NCBI GenBank assembly: GCA_021772515.1
Contig: JAJFLU010000036.1
Location: forward strand, 123,501 to 187,500
From: Opitutales bacterium
Lineage (GTDB): Bacteria > Verrucomicrobiota > Verrucomicrobiia > Opitutales > UBA2987
DNA length: 64,000 bases
Direction of reading: 5' to 3'
Shown: piece by piece, positions 17,844 through 27,362 of the stretch
Layout: each line of letters opens with the position of its first letter
Position numbering within the stretch: position 1 is the stretch's first letter
Made by a program: the position numbers and the translations under genes
The notes under the pieces: generated by a model
The model's database searches: none
What the model was told of the DNA's origin: nothing
The model's input: the letters and a program-made list of their open reading frames with translations, nothing else

Positions 17844-20800
17844 ATGAGTGGTACTCTCGCAGAAGACCGATTTTTTGAGGAGCTAAAACAATTCGCTCTG
17901 AGTCTCCATGAAGATTTTTCTTCCAATATTCCCGCAAACCCAGAAGACCAACTCAAACGTCCCGTTTGCACACTAATCGAAAGCTTTTACCCAGATATTG
18001 TCCAAACCCGAACCGAAACACCAGTGGTGGGGCTTGGAGCGCGGCCCGACATAGGGGTTTCGGTCCAAAATCTTCTTTGCGGGCATATTGAGCTAAAAGC
18101 GCTAGGCAAGGGAGCAAATACAAATCGTTTTAAAGGGGCTGATCGGGAACAATGGAAAAAATTCATAGCACTTCCAAATTTAATATATACTGACGGCTCT
18201 GAATGGTCTCTCTATCGAAATGGGGAACGTACTGGGCGGTTAATACGGTTTTCGGGAGATATTCGGGAGGATGGAGCGGAGGCAGTCTCAGAAACTATTG
18301 CAGCAAGCATTCGTGCAATGTTCACGGATTTCCTTAATTGGCAGCCGATTGTTCCCGACCGACCGAAGGCATTGGCTGAAATGCTTGCTCCCCTTTGCCG
18401 GTTATTACGTGAAGATGTCCAAGCCGCCGCTTCCTTGGAAAATTCCACGATACAATACCTTTACCAGGACTGGAAACGTCTATTCTTCGCTGATGCTGAC
18501 ATCGCCCGGTTTGCGGATGCCTACGCACAAACCCTTACTTATGCCTTGTTGCTGGCTCGTCTTTCTGGGGCTGAAGAAATTAAGCCCGAGGAGGCAGCCG
18601 ATAGCTTAGACTCGGGACACGGCCTTCTTGCCCAAACTCTTCGGATGCTTGGCCAAAGAGAGGCAAGGCATGAAATGGCCACTGCAATTGATTTACTTGA
18701 AAGGGTTATTCGAGCAGTTGACCCAACTCGACTTGCACAACATGGTGACCCTTGGCTCTATTTCTACGAAGACTTCCTTGGTGCTTACGATCCGAAGCTT
18801 CGAAAAGACTATGGCGTTTACTATACGCCTGTTGAAGTCATAGGTTGCCAGGTTCGCCTTTGCGCTCAACTGCTGGAAGAGCGATTCGGCAAACCCCTCA
18901 ATTACGCCGACAAAGGTGTCGTCTTTCTTGATCCGGCAGCCGGAACCGCAGCCTATCCCCTAGCAGCTATGCAGCATGGCCTTGAAAAGGTTGCCTCAAC
19001 CTACGGCGGAGGAATGGTAGCAGGAAAAGCTTCTGACATGGCCCAGAACTTCCATGCTTTCGAATATATGGTTGGACCTTACGCGGTTGGCCATTTACGG
19101 ATTACTAAACTACTTCAAGATGCTGGGGCTTCATTTCCTGAAGACGGGATTCGCGTTTTTCTGACTGATACTCTTGATGATCCCGAAGCCGATCCACCCC
19201 ATTTTGCCTTTGCAGAAAGGCAGATCGCCGAGGAACATATACGTGCCCAGGCGGTAAAGCGTGACACCCGGATTCTTGTTTGCATGGGAAATCCACCTTA
19301 TGACAGAGAGCAGAAAAATGGGGAAGAGAACGACAATTCTCGCCGCAAGGGTGGCTGGGTTCGCTATGGAGTAAATAGAAAAAATCGTACAAAAACCTCT
19401 GGTATTCTAAAAGATTTTGTAGATGGCGCGCCGGGCGTTCATGTTAAAAATCTCTATAACGATTACGTATATTTTTGGCGGTGGGCGTTATGGAAACTCT
19501 ATGAGAATGAACATGCCTCTGGTCCTGGAGTTCTTTCCTTTATTACAGCCTCATCCTACTTGCGCGGCCCAGGTTTTACTAGCATGAGGCAACGGTTTCG
19601 CAAAGCCTTTGATGAACTCTGGATACTTGACTTGGAAGGTGATAATCTTGGAGCGAGAAAAACTGAAAACGTTTTCGCCATTCAAACACCTGTTGCCATT
19701 GCAATTGGGGTTAGGTATGGTGAAAGTCAGGCGGATACTCCAGCAGTTGTTCGTTATGCAAAGATAACAGGCACTCGCGGCGAAAAACTCGCAGCATTGA
19801 GTTCAGTTCGCCAGTTTGAGGATATTGGTTGGCAGCAATGCTTTTCCGAATGGGGAAAGCCTTTTTTACCCGAAGGATAGGGAGATTACTTTTCTTGGCC
19901 TTTGCTAACCGACATTTTCCCCTGGCAGCATTCTGGAACGCAATTTAAGAGAACATGGCCAATAGCAGAAACCCAAAATGGCTTAGAAAGTAGGTGGGAT
20001 CGTTTTGTTTGCACGGAAAACAGGCAAGAAAAAGCAAGCCTATTGAGGGAAACCGGCAGTAGAACCTTGAGAACCCCGGGGATTGATCTTGTAACTCACC
20101 AGGAACTTAATCAATTGGACTCCTTAAATTCCATACGTGCTTCTATTGTTCAATATGCACACAGAAGTTTTGACCGAAAATGGTGCTTTGCCGATGAAAG
20201 GCTTTGTGACCGACCTAGACCTCAACTCTGGAATATTCTTTCCCCAAACCAAGTTTTTATGACAAGTCTTTTAACCGGTGTTCTAGGGGAAGGCCCTGCG
20301 GCTACAGTTTCTCATAATATTCCCGACTTACACCATTTCAGAGGTTCCTTTGGAGGTAAAGACGTAATTCCGCTCTGGCGAAACGCTCCTGCAACAGAAC
20401 CAAACATAACAGAAGGACTTCTTCGTCTGTTAAGCGAAACCTACGGCGTAAATGTGACGCCTGAAAATATTTTTTCATACTCCTATGCCATACTTGCCAG
20501 TCCTGCATATACCGAACAATTTTCGGAAGAACTCTTCATTCCAGGACCGCATTTACCAATTACAAGGGATAATAGGTTATTTTCCAATGCAGTTGAGGCA
20601 GGCAATCGCCTCTTATGGCTCCATACTTACGGTGAACGTTTCGTTCCCGATGAAGAGCAATCAGGGCAGATACCACAAGGTACCGCTCGATGCCGCCAAG
20701 GAATCCCTACCTCGCCAGAGGGCTACCCGGAAAATTTCAACTATGGCGAATCCGAGCAAATGCTCCGAGTTGGTGATGGAGAATTTACATCTGTTTCTCC

Positions 20801-21116
20801 TGAGATTTGGAATTTCTCAGTCTCAGGGCTGGAAGTGGTCAAAAGTTGGCTAAATTACCGAAAAAAATCAGGAGCAGGAAAACGTTCAAGTCCCTTAGAT
20901 TTGGTTCGCCCGGAGCGATGGACAGCACAGATGACACAGGAGTTATTAGAATTACTCTGGGTAATCGAGCACACAATTGCTATTTACCCGAATCTTGAAA
21001 CAATCCTAGAGGAAATCGTACAATCAGATTGCTTCACTAAAGATGAACTCCCAACTCCAACAAAAGCACAACGGCTACCCCCAAAACACGATAACCACCC
21101 AGAGCTTTTTTCTTAG
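17844..21116 (+). pseudogene. Type ISP-like restriction-modification enzyme, interrupted by one in-frame amber codon
   Basis: Two open frames, 17844-19880 and 19881-21116, lie in the same reading phase and are separated only by TAG at 19878-19880. Read through, they give one 1090-residue protein. The N-terminus has a PD-(D/E)xK nuclease pattern (D69, then E83-L-K85). The adenine-methylase core has FLDPAAGT (361-368) and NPPY (483-486). After the stop comes GDYFSWPLLTDIFPW and the type ISP C-terminal specificity domain. No helicase motifs are seen, so it is shorter than LlaBIII-type ISP enzymes and more like a type IIG/ISP hybrid. The first part may still be made as a 678-residue protein without target recognition. 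Confidence 0.88.
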
Positions 21117-21308
21117 TACAATAACTAGTCGAACATTTATAAAGATACGACCCCAATCTTAATCTTTCTGATTATGCAGGAAACCCTTACGGCGAAATTG
21201 GTGCTGTCCTACTACATTGATCAAACTTCGTTATAAGCAGGCTGAAAAAGCAATTCGACAAATCTTAACTAAAAATAAATAGGAACCGAATAACCACGGA
21301 TCACAATT

Positions 21309-23903
21309 ATGAGCCCTGACGATATCTGTAAGATTATATGTGAGTTTTTAAATAAGCAAGATACTCGCCCTGTTTTATTTGCAGGTTCTGGTGTTGCTTG
21401 TCGAGTAGGTTATCCGACATGGCATGGGTGGTTGGGTGGCCTTGCAAAGGTATGTACAGAATATGATGACGACCTCTCAGGAAAATTAATAACCACAAAA
21501 TTAGAAGATGAGGATTATTTAGGAGCTGCCACTATTTTTACTACTTGTGGGAAGATACCTCGTCCGGAGAGGTTAAATAGAATGTCGAAACCTTTTCGAG
21601 ATTTCCCCAGAAATATTGAATTGTTAGAAAGCCTTGTTTCTCTACCATTCACTGCGATAATTACGACAAATTATGAAGCGTCTTTGCACCATACCTACGC
21701 TCGTGTTAATAGGCATTCAGCACGCCCTCTAGAACTTGGAGATCATACCCTAAGAAATGGTGGAATCTTAGCGGAGTATTTTATTGCACGCGTTCATGGT
21801 AGAGCCGAAATGCCAGAAAGTATGATTGTTAATATTGAAGACTATAATAATTTGGATAAAAATGAAGATTATTCTGATTTTATTATAACATTGTTAAGGA
21901 ACCGACCAATTTTGTTCATTGGTTTTTCTTTTCTTGATCCCGCAATTAATAATATTCTTACTCTTTTCAAAAATAATTTTGGCCCAAATCATCCTAATTT
22001 GCACCTCGCAATCATTCCCGAAAAAACTGGATCACTACTCAATAAGTTTTTAGGCGACGTTAATATACGTACTTTAACATATGAAGAAAACTCAAATCAC
22101 AAGAATCTATGGAAAGCAATTGGAAAAGCTGCCAATAATTTTGAGAAAGACCCTGTAAAAAAGAAGCTACCATCTGAATTACCTAAAGATTTACCTCAAT
22201 CAAGCATTCACCATGTCATCGCATTTGCTTATGCAAGAGCAAAAACACCAACTTCAGAAAGTCAACCAGCATTAGAGTTGGTTCAAGATGGCGTTGTACT
22301 TTCATTAATTAATGACGACAAAAATTCAGAAGTTAAGATTTCAGTGGCGATAGCGCGTATTCGTAAATTGCTTCGTATAGATGAAATAAATGCAAAACTA
22401 TTAATTACAAAATCAATAAAGAGACTTAGTTTTTCTAATGATATAGAGGTATCTAATAATGTCATACGAAGAATATCTAAACCTTCAACAGAACTTGATA
22501 ACCAACTTTCTATGTTATCAGAAAGTGTAAGTGATCGTGTTAGAGTAGTTTATGGTATTAATTTAGATAAGAGGTTTTTCCTTTCTATTAAACTAATTTG
22601 GGAGAAAATATTTACTATACGAACTTGGGATTTGGCCGCTCAATACGCAGGATCAGTAATTAGTCGCGGAATTAATATTGAGGAATGTGTACTTGATACT
22701 GTAAGGAAATATATTGATTTACCTGAAAAAGAAACACAGTCTATAAGTGAAGGTATTCTTCACATTCTAAAATACCCGGAAGATCGACAAGCAGAGGCTT
22801 TAGCGGATATTTCAAGAGCGGCGATAACTGTCCAAGTATTATTTTCCTCCCCTCGGCAGTCCCTGACTTCTAAATATACATTACCAACGAAACTATATTT
22901 TGACACTAGTGTTCTTCTTCCAGCAATTGCGAAAGGACATCCATTACAAAACGGATATTTGACAGCCATTAAAAAGTTAAAGGAGGCAGCTCAAAATTCT
23001 GGCTTCAATTGCAAATTGGCAATAGGTGAAGTATTTGCAAACGAAATTCTTACCCATCGCACTAAAGCTCTTGATTTAGTTCAAGAATTGGAGTTGGAAA
23101 ATCCAAAAAATATTGAATTACATATATTATTTTATGGTGCGGAAAATACAAATGTATTCGTAGGAGCGTTTTCTTCCTTGCATTCGGAGACAGATTCGAA
23201 ACCTATAACTTTTAGTGAATTTTTATCTTCAATTGCCCCATATGAAACAATTGAGGATTTAAAGTTTTACTTGAATAAACATGATATTGTGGTTGAAAAA
23301 TGGCAATATTATGATGAAGAAAATATTAAATATCGACACATTTATACTGAATTAAAAAGTGATTATTACCAACAGAGTTTAATTCGCCAAAATAGAAAAA
23401 AAGATATTCTCATTCAACATGAAGCTAAACAACTTACACAATTGTTTTTGGATGCAACCAAAGTTCAACGAAGCATTTTCGTTACAGCAGACAAACGCTT
23501 ACAAAGAATAATTCAAGGGAACAGGCAACTTGAAAAATTGACTGGCAGTGTTCTCTCTGAGATTGGATTTCTTGGCTTGGTCGATCTATTAGTTGGGGGT
23601 AATCCAGAGAAGCAGATCTTTTCAAGGCTTGTATGGGGTGAACCAAGATCGGATATTCAAAAACAAATACGTGATTATCTTGTTGGTCTTACACTTAAAC
23701 GATATGAGCATGCTATGGCTAGAGCAATGCCTGAAGTTATGAATGAAGTATTTTCAGAAATGAAAGATGAAATTGATTCGTTACCAGAGAAATTTAGCAA
23801 TGCAACCGATCCGAATAGTGCCAAATCAATGAAATATTTTTTAGATCGACTAGAGAATAAATATTTTGAAACAATGCGAGCGGTTCTGGAAGACCATGAA
23901 TAG
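21309..23903 (+). CDS. SIR2-PIN fusion protein, putative anti-phage effector
   Basis: An 864-residue protein. Residues 20-270 form a SIR2-like NAD-binding domain: AGSG (25-28), TTNYE with N121, VHGRAE with likely catalytic H163, and LFIGFSFLDPAI (202-213). Residues about 290-510 are helical and unassigned. Residues 528-745 match a PIN-type nuclease: LYFDTSVLLP (D532), GEVFANE (E574, E579), D699 with E705, and FVTADKR (D728). A helical tail follows. SIR2 domains in defence systems typically deplete NAD during infection, and PIN domains cut RNA. The gene follows the type ISP gene by 192 bp and is strikingly AT-rich compared with it. I know no named system with this architecture. Confidence 0.82.
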   Translation: MSPDDICKIICEFLNKQDTRPVLFAGSGVACRVGYPTWHGWLGGLAKVCTEYDDDLSGKLITTKLEDEDYLGAATIFTTCGKIPRPERLNRMSKPFRDFPRNIELLESLVSLPFTAIITTNYEASLHHTYARVNRHSARPLELGDHTLRNGGILAEYFIARVHGRAEMPESMIVNIEDYNNLDKNEDYSDFIITLLRNRPILFIGFSFLDPAINNILTLFKNNFGPNHPNLHLAIIPEKTGSLLNKFLGDVNIRTLTYEENSNHKNLWKAIGKAANNFEKDPVKKKLPSELPKDLPQSSIHHVIAFAYARAKTPTSESQPALELVQDGVVLSLINDDKNSEVKISVAIARIRKLLRIDEINAKLLITKSIKRLSFSNDIEVSNNVIRRISKPSTELDNQLSMLSESVSDRVRVVYGINLDKRFFLSIKLIWEKIFTIRTWDLAAQYAGSVISRGINIEECVLDTVRKYIDLPEKETQSISEGILHILKYPEDRQAEALADISRAAITVQVLFSSPRQSLTSKYTLPTKLYFDTSVLLPAIAKGHPLQNGYLTAIKKLKEAAQNSGFNCKLAIGEVFANEILTHRTKALDLVQELELENPKNIELHILFYGAENTNVFVGAFSSLHSETDSKPITFSEFLSSIAPYETIEDLKFYLNKHDIVVEKWQYYDEENIKYRHIYTELKSDYYQQSLIRQNRKKDILIQHEAKQLTQLFLDATKVQRSIFVTADKRLQRIIQGNRQLEKLTGSVLSEIGFLGLVDLLVGGNPEKQIFSRLVWGEPRSDIQKQIRDYLVGLTLKRYEHAMARAMPEVMNEVFSEMKDEIDSLPEKFSNATDPNSAKSMKYFLDRLENKYFETMRAVLEDHE

Positions 23904-24017
23904 GTTGACTTTTTTATTTGGATTATTGTGACCGTATTTATTACTTCAAAAACAGAGATTTATCTTATTCAAAGAACAACCTTCCATTTGGACAGTTATT
24001 AATCATATTAAACAAGG

Positions 24018-24050
24018 AAAAGGCGGACGGCTCGCTTGCGCGAATCCGCC
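24018..24050 (-). terminator. Rho-independent terminator for the leftward island operon
   Basis: On the minus strand, GGCGGA and TCCGCC (24050-24045 and 24027-24022) form a stem around a GC-rich loop, followed by TTTTCC. It lies 31 bp after the stop of the gene at 24081. Confidence 0.6.
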
Positions 24051-24080
24051 CGCCCTATTGAGCCATATTTACTATCATTT

Positions 24081-24422
24081 TCAGTTAATTCGCTCTACAT
24101 TTGAGACGTGTACTAGATCATTTCGAACCTTGACTTGTTTTGTCCTTAACAGGACTGACTCGAATTCAGGAATTTTGGGATATTTCCTCAATTCCAGTCC
24201 ATCGGTTTCAACCTCGGAATCGCGGTCAGGATCGTAATATTCCTCCCAAACCGCCATACCGGGTTGAAGAGCCAATTCATGTTTCACACAAACGAAAAAG
24301 CCACTGCCGTCTTTTCGTTTCCAAACTTTGGCATTACTGGAAACCACCACTCCACGGATGTAAATCCCGCTTTCTTTGATATCCGTGGTTTTTCCATTTT
24401 CTTTATCGGTTTTATTAACCAT
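24081..24422 (-). CDS. Small island protein downstream of Rep, unknown
   Basis: A 113-residue protein, acidic towards the C-terminus, with a likely beta-rich core (GIYIRGVVVSSNAKVWKRKD then GFFVCVKHEL). AGAGG lies 10 bases before the ATG, a good ribosome site. Its start overlaps the last 139 bases of the rep frame in another phase. Position directly after an HUH Rep suggests a single-stranded DNA-binding or replication accessory role, as in filamentous-phage-like replicons. This is inference from position only; I do not recognise the family. Confidence 0.6.
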   Translation of the reverse strand: MVNKTDKENGKTTDIKESGIYIRGVVVSSNAKVWKRKDGSGFFVCVKHELALQPGMAVWEEYYDPDRDSEVETDGLELRKYPKIPEFESVLLRTKQVKVRNDLVHVSNVERIN

Positions 24423-25411
24423 AATATTATATCCTCTGTTTTATTTATTTTTACCATTCCATTACCCAAATATCTTCCTTGCTGGGCAATGGAGACCAAA
24501 TTCCTTCCGAGAATTTCTCGAAATGGAATAAAAAGACTAATTTGCCGAAACCTTTTTCCGTTTTGGAATACGGCAATTCTTTTCCATTTCTCCATTCTTT
24601 CACCAATTGTAAGGGAATTGTCTTTCAATTGTCGTTTTTGAATTGAATCAATTGATTCCTTTTTCTTTTGTTCTAATTCAATATAAAATCCCTTAGAAGC
24701 CTGAGTGATCCTGAGTCTTTTTCTTTCCTTTACCCAATTAGGTAATTCACCATTCTTTGTAATATATTTTAAAAGGTAATTAATTCCTTTCAAATCGATT
24801 CTTTTTATATTCGTGCGACCTATTTTCCACAAATGATTTATCAATTCCCCAGGTAAAAAACGATTTGTGAGAAATACTATATGAAAATGGGAGAATTCAT
24901 TTTTATGGAATTCAACTTTTACCCAATAGGGAGCATTCAATTGATAAAATTTCCCTTTCCAATAAACTCCTTTTCTGAGGTGATAGAAAACCCTTCTTAT
25001 TCTATCGCGGGAGTAATCAAAGGCCGAGGAAGGGTTTTTGAATAGGTTTGGATTAACCGTGAGGGTAATCAGTAAATTACCGGAGATTTCAGGAAACCGC
25101 GATAATACCCGTTTTTTTGCTTTGAAAGCACCTTTATCGTGAAACCATGAATCGGGAGTGTATTCCGTCAATACCGCATCATACTCATTTTTATCAAACT
25201 CCCTTGACGAAAGGAATGATTTGTCTTTTCTATCTAACAGTGTCTTGTCCTCTGGTAGCGTCTCCCCTTTCCGAGGATCCGTCTCCCCTTTCCGAGGATC
25301 AATTGTACTGGATATTGTCAAGGTATTGCTCGCCTTCGGCTGCGCTCCACCTTGACAACTTCCAGTGGAATTCCTTTTCGGGGAAAGGGAAAAAATCCGA
25401 TTAGAATTCAT
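24284..25411 (-). CDS. rep: Rolling-circle replication initiator (HUH endonuclease)
   Basis: A 375-residue protein from the ATG at 25411. Family features are a hydrophobic strand GNLLITLTVNPN (motif I region), FSHFHIVFL with HFH at 175-177 (the metal-binding HUH motif), and NYLLKYITKN with Y212, K215 and Y216 (the nicking-tyrosine motif). The first 60 residues hold a repeated DPRKGET and overlie a large inverted repeat. The start codon overlaps the HTH gene's stop, indicating coupling. HUH Reps nick a hairpin origin to start rolling-circle copying in plasmids and filamentous or micro-viruses. The C-terminus overlapping the next gene by 139 bases is odd and could reflect an old frameshift. Confidence 0.78.
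   Translation of the reverse strand: MNSNRIFSLSPKRNSTGSCQGGAQPKASNTLTISSTIDPRKGETDPRKGETLPEDKTLLDRKDKSFLSSREFDKNEYDAVLTEYTPDSWFHDKGAFKAKKRVLSRFPEISGNLLITLTVNPNLFKNPSSAFDYSRDRIRRVFYHLRKGVYWKGKFYQLNAPYWVKVEFHKNEFSHFHIVFLTNRFLPGELINHLWKIGRTNIKRIDLKGINYLLKYITKNGELPNWVKERKRLRITQASKGFYIELEQKKKESIDSIQKRQLKDNSLTIGERMEKWKRIAVFQNGKRFRQISLFIPFREILGRNLVSIAQQGRYLGNGMVKINKTEDIILWLIKPIKKMEKPRISKKAGFTSVEWWFPVMPKFGNEKTAVAFSFV
25260..25301. repeat. 21-bp tandem duplication inside rep
   Basis: Two in-frame copies of a 21-bp unit (25260-25280 and 25281-25301) encode DPRKGET twice on the minus strand. It lies 14 bp from the large inverted repeat and resembles iterons, though two copies are few. Confidence 0.6.
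25315..25358. repeat. Inverted repeat in rep, candidate double-strand origin
   Basis: Perfect 10-bp arms TTGTCAAGGT and ACCTTGACAA (25315-25324, 25349-25358) enclose 24 bases. The interior can itself pair (GCTCGCC with a GGCTGCGC-type strand around TTCG). It lies within the first codons of rep, where rolling-circle origins are often found. The nick site is not identified. Confidence 0.5.
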
Positions 25412-25622
25412 AATCAATCCCAGCCCTTGTATCGTCGAGGAAGCGTTCAAGCTCCTTAGCGGAGTAAAGTGGCCTTCTCAGAGCCCTCGACGGCCTCAGA
25501 AGGCCACGTCGCGCAAGCCGGTCAATCGTTACCGGGCTAATACCCAGGACTTTCGCCGCTTCTGTTCTAGTGTAAGCCAGGCGAATCCTTGGCCTACTTG
25601 GATGTACAATATTTTTTGTCAT
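25401..25622 (-). CDS. Excisionase-like helix-turn-helix protein
   Basis: A 73-residue winged-helix protein of the MerR/excisionase (HTH_17) type: YTRTEAAKVLGISPVTIDRL, then ARRGLLRPSRALRRPLYSAK and a short C-terminal helix ELERFLDDT. Proteins of this kind direct excision by tyrosine integrases or regulate element genes. It sits immediately before rep with stop and start overlapping by 11 bases, so it may also control replication. Role as Xis is inferred from family and context. Confidence 0.82.
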   Translation of the reverse strand: MTKNIVHPSRPRIRLAYTRTEAAKVLGISPVTIDRLARRGLLRPSRALRRPLYSAKELERFLDDTRAGIDYEF

Positions 25623-25695
25623 GGAATAGTTAAATCATATTCCAGGACAAAAAAATAGGGAAAGCTACATGCCCTACTTTTCCCTATTAATTTGA

Positions 25696-26409
25696 TTATT
25701 TGGCACTCTTTTTGCGCGGTCGGCCAGGATTCTTCAATCGAAGGTGGATAGAATTACAGTATTTCCTGAACGTATCAAACGTGATTCCCTTGATATCATG
25801 CTTGGCCATCGTGTAATCAAAAAGTTCTTTAAGACTCTCAAACTGCTCAACAGAACGCCAATTGGCCCCAATATCGAACATCAATAGAAATTTTCCGCCT
25901 AACCTGTAGTCAATGTTTTCGTAAGGTTCTTTCTTCTTTAAACCCTCCGAAATGCCTTTTAAAAGTTCAATCTTTTGATCAATGATATTTTCACTTTTCA
26001 ACGCGTCACCCACACCATTAAATGTTTTTGTTAAAATTTCATCCATAATCGGAACAAAACTTTTCCATTCTGTATTAATTTGAATATCGCTATCTTTACT
26101 CGCTATTCCTTGAAAAATCATTTTATATTGCCGATCTCTAAAACCATCGGCTTTTTGTTCAATTAGTTGGTTCCTATAAGTTTCTACTCCTATTATATAA
26201 CTTCCAAAAAACATACCAATCTCGAAAAAAGATTTTTCCTTTTTAAGTTTTAAATAGTTTATTGGTGGAAAGAATTCAGATAAAAAATACGATAAAAGAT
26301 TTTTTAGCCATTTAGGTGAATCTTCCAAAGTTGCCTCATTTAAGCATCTTTTAAACAAAATAGATACCTCAGCAAACTTATCAAGTTCATGATCTTTTAG
26401 GTCACTCAT
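25696..26409 (-). CDS. Island protein of unknown function, 237 residues
   Basis: A mostly helical, soluble protein ending in a basic tail (NPGRPRKKSAK) that could contact nucleic acid. No family is recognised. It is AT-rich and has the same orientation as integrase and rep. The GRPRK-like tail resembles an AT-hook core (GRP), a weak hint. It could be a replication, regulatory or immunity protein of the element. Confidence 0.6.
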   Translation of the reverse strand: MSDLKDHELDKFAEVSILFKRCLNEATLEDSPKWLKNLLSYFLSEFFPPINYLKLKKEKSFFEIGMFFGSYIIGVETYRNQLIEQKADGFRDRQYKMIFQGIASKDSDIQINTEWKSFVPIMDEILTKTFNGVGDALKSENIIDQKIELLKGISEGLKKKEPYENIDYRLGGKFLLMFDIGANWRSVEQFESLKELFDYTMAKHDIKGITFDTFRKYCNSIHLRLKNPGRPRKKSAK

Positions 26410-26516
26410 TAGTATTTCGATGAATATTAAAAATAATTATATACTATCTTCACTCTATTTGTAATTATTGATTTTTCTAATAAATATCAGGAGAATATAG
26501 ATCGGTAGATTCTATC

Positions 26517-27314
26517 TTATTTCCTCTCTATTAAACATTGGCGTGATCTCATACTTTCGGACATTTTCTTTCTTGCGAGTTGGAGTTGTTTTTCAACGTT
26601 CCATTTTCTTTTCGGCAAAAATGATTCAATCCATTGAATAATTGCTCCAATTAATATAGCTTTGAAAGTATGTCTGAATGTGTTGTCACCTACATTTAAC
26701 GCTAGTCCTCGAAGCTCCTCGTTTTTCCAATCTTGAATACTTCTTCTAAATTCTAATTCATCAAAAGTTGTTTTAGAAATAGACACAATTGTAAATCCAT
26801 TGGAACGAGCTTCTTTTAATAATCGTTGGTGAAAACTCCATAACTCGTTTGTAGATGTCGATTCTGGCATATTAAAACTGAACCCCGAAAGTGAGTTAGG
26901 CATGAAACTAACAGATTGTGATTTATCCGTATAAATAGAGTGGTCAGGTTCTAAATAAGTACGAATAACAGTGCTAGTGTGATATGGTATTACATTAGTT
27001 TTTATTATACTAATTGCTGCAGTCGTTGAGTGATTTTCATGTAAATAGATTCTCGATATCAATTTTGATTCGCCATCATCGATTTTGTTTTCTTCTGCAA
27101 AATTGACAAATCTTAATCTATTTAAATTTATTTCTTCCTCCAATAATGTATCTGGAAAATCACTCTTATGCGTTTCACCAAATTTTCGTTCACATATCCT
27201 AACTTCAAAATAAAGCCGTCTATATACTTTAGTGATAAGATAGATAATTATAATAACTTGAATGACTAAATAAACACTAAAGAAAATTGTAGTAACAATT
27301 AAAATTTCTTTCAT
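26517..27314 (-). CDS. Membrane-anchored island protein of unknown function
   Basis: A 265-residue protein with one strong N-terminal membrane helix (about residues 4-30) and the rest predicted cytoplasmic or external. No family is recognised. It lies between integrase and the 237-residue gene, all on the minus strand. Single-helix anchored cargo of this kind is frequent among phage-exclusion and defence proteins, but nothing in the sequence shows that role. Confidence 0.58.
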   Translation of the reverse strand: MKEILIVTTIFFSVYLVIQVIIIIYLITKVYRRLYFEVRICERKFGETHKSDFPDTLLEEEINLNRLRFVNFAEENKIDDGESKLISRIYLHENHSTTAAISIIKTNVIPYHTSTVIRTYLEPDHSIYTDKSQSVSFMPNSLSGFSFNMPESTSTNELWSFHQRLLKEARSNGFTIVSISKTTFDELEFRRSIQDWKNEELRGLALNVGDNTFRHTFKAILIGAIIQWIESFLPKRKWNVEKQLQLARKKMSESMRSRQCLIERK

Positions 27315-27362
27315 TTAATTATTTCCATATTTTAGGATGAAAAATTTTCGATACCCTTTGGT

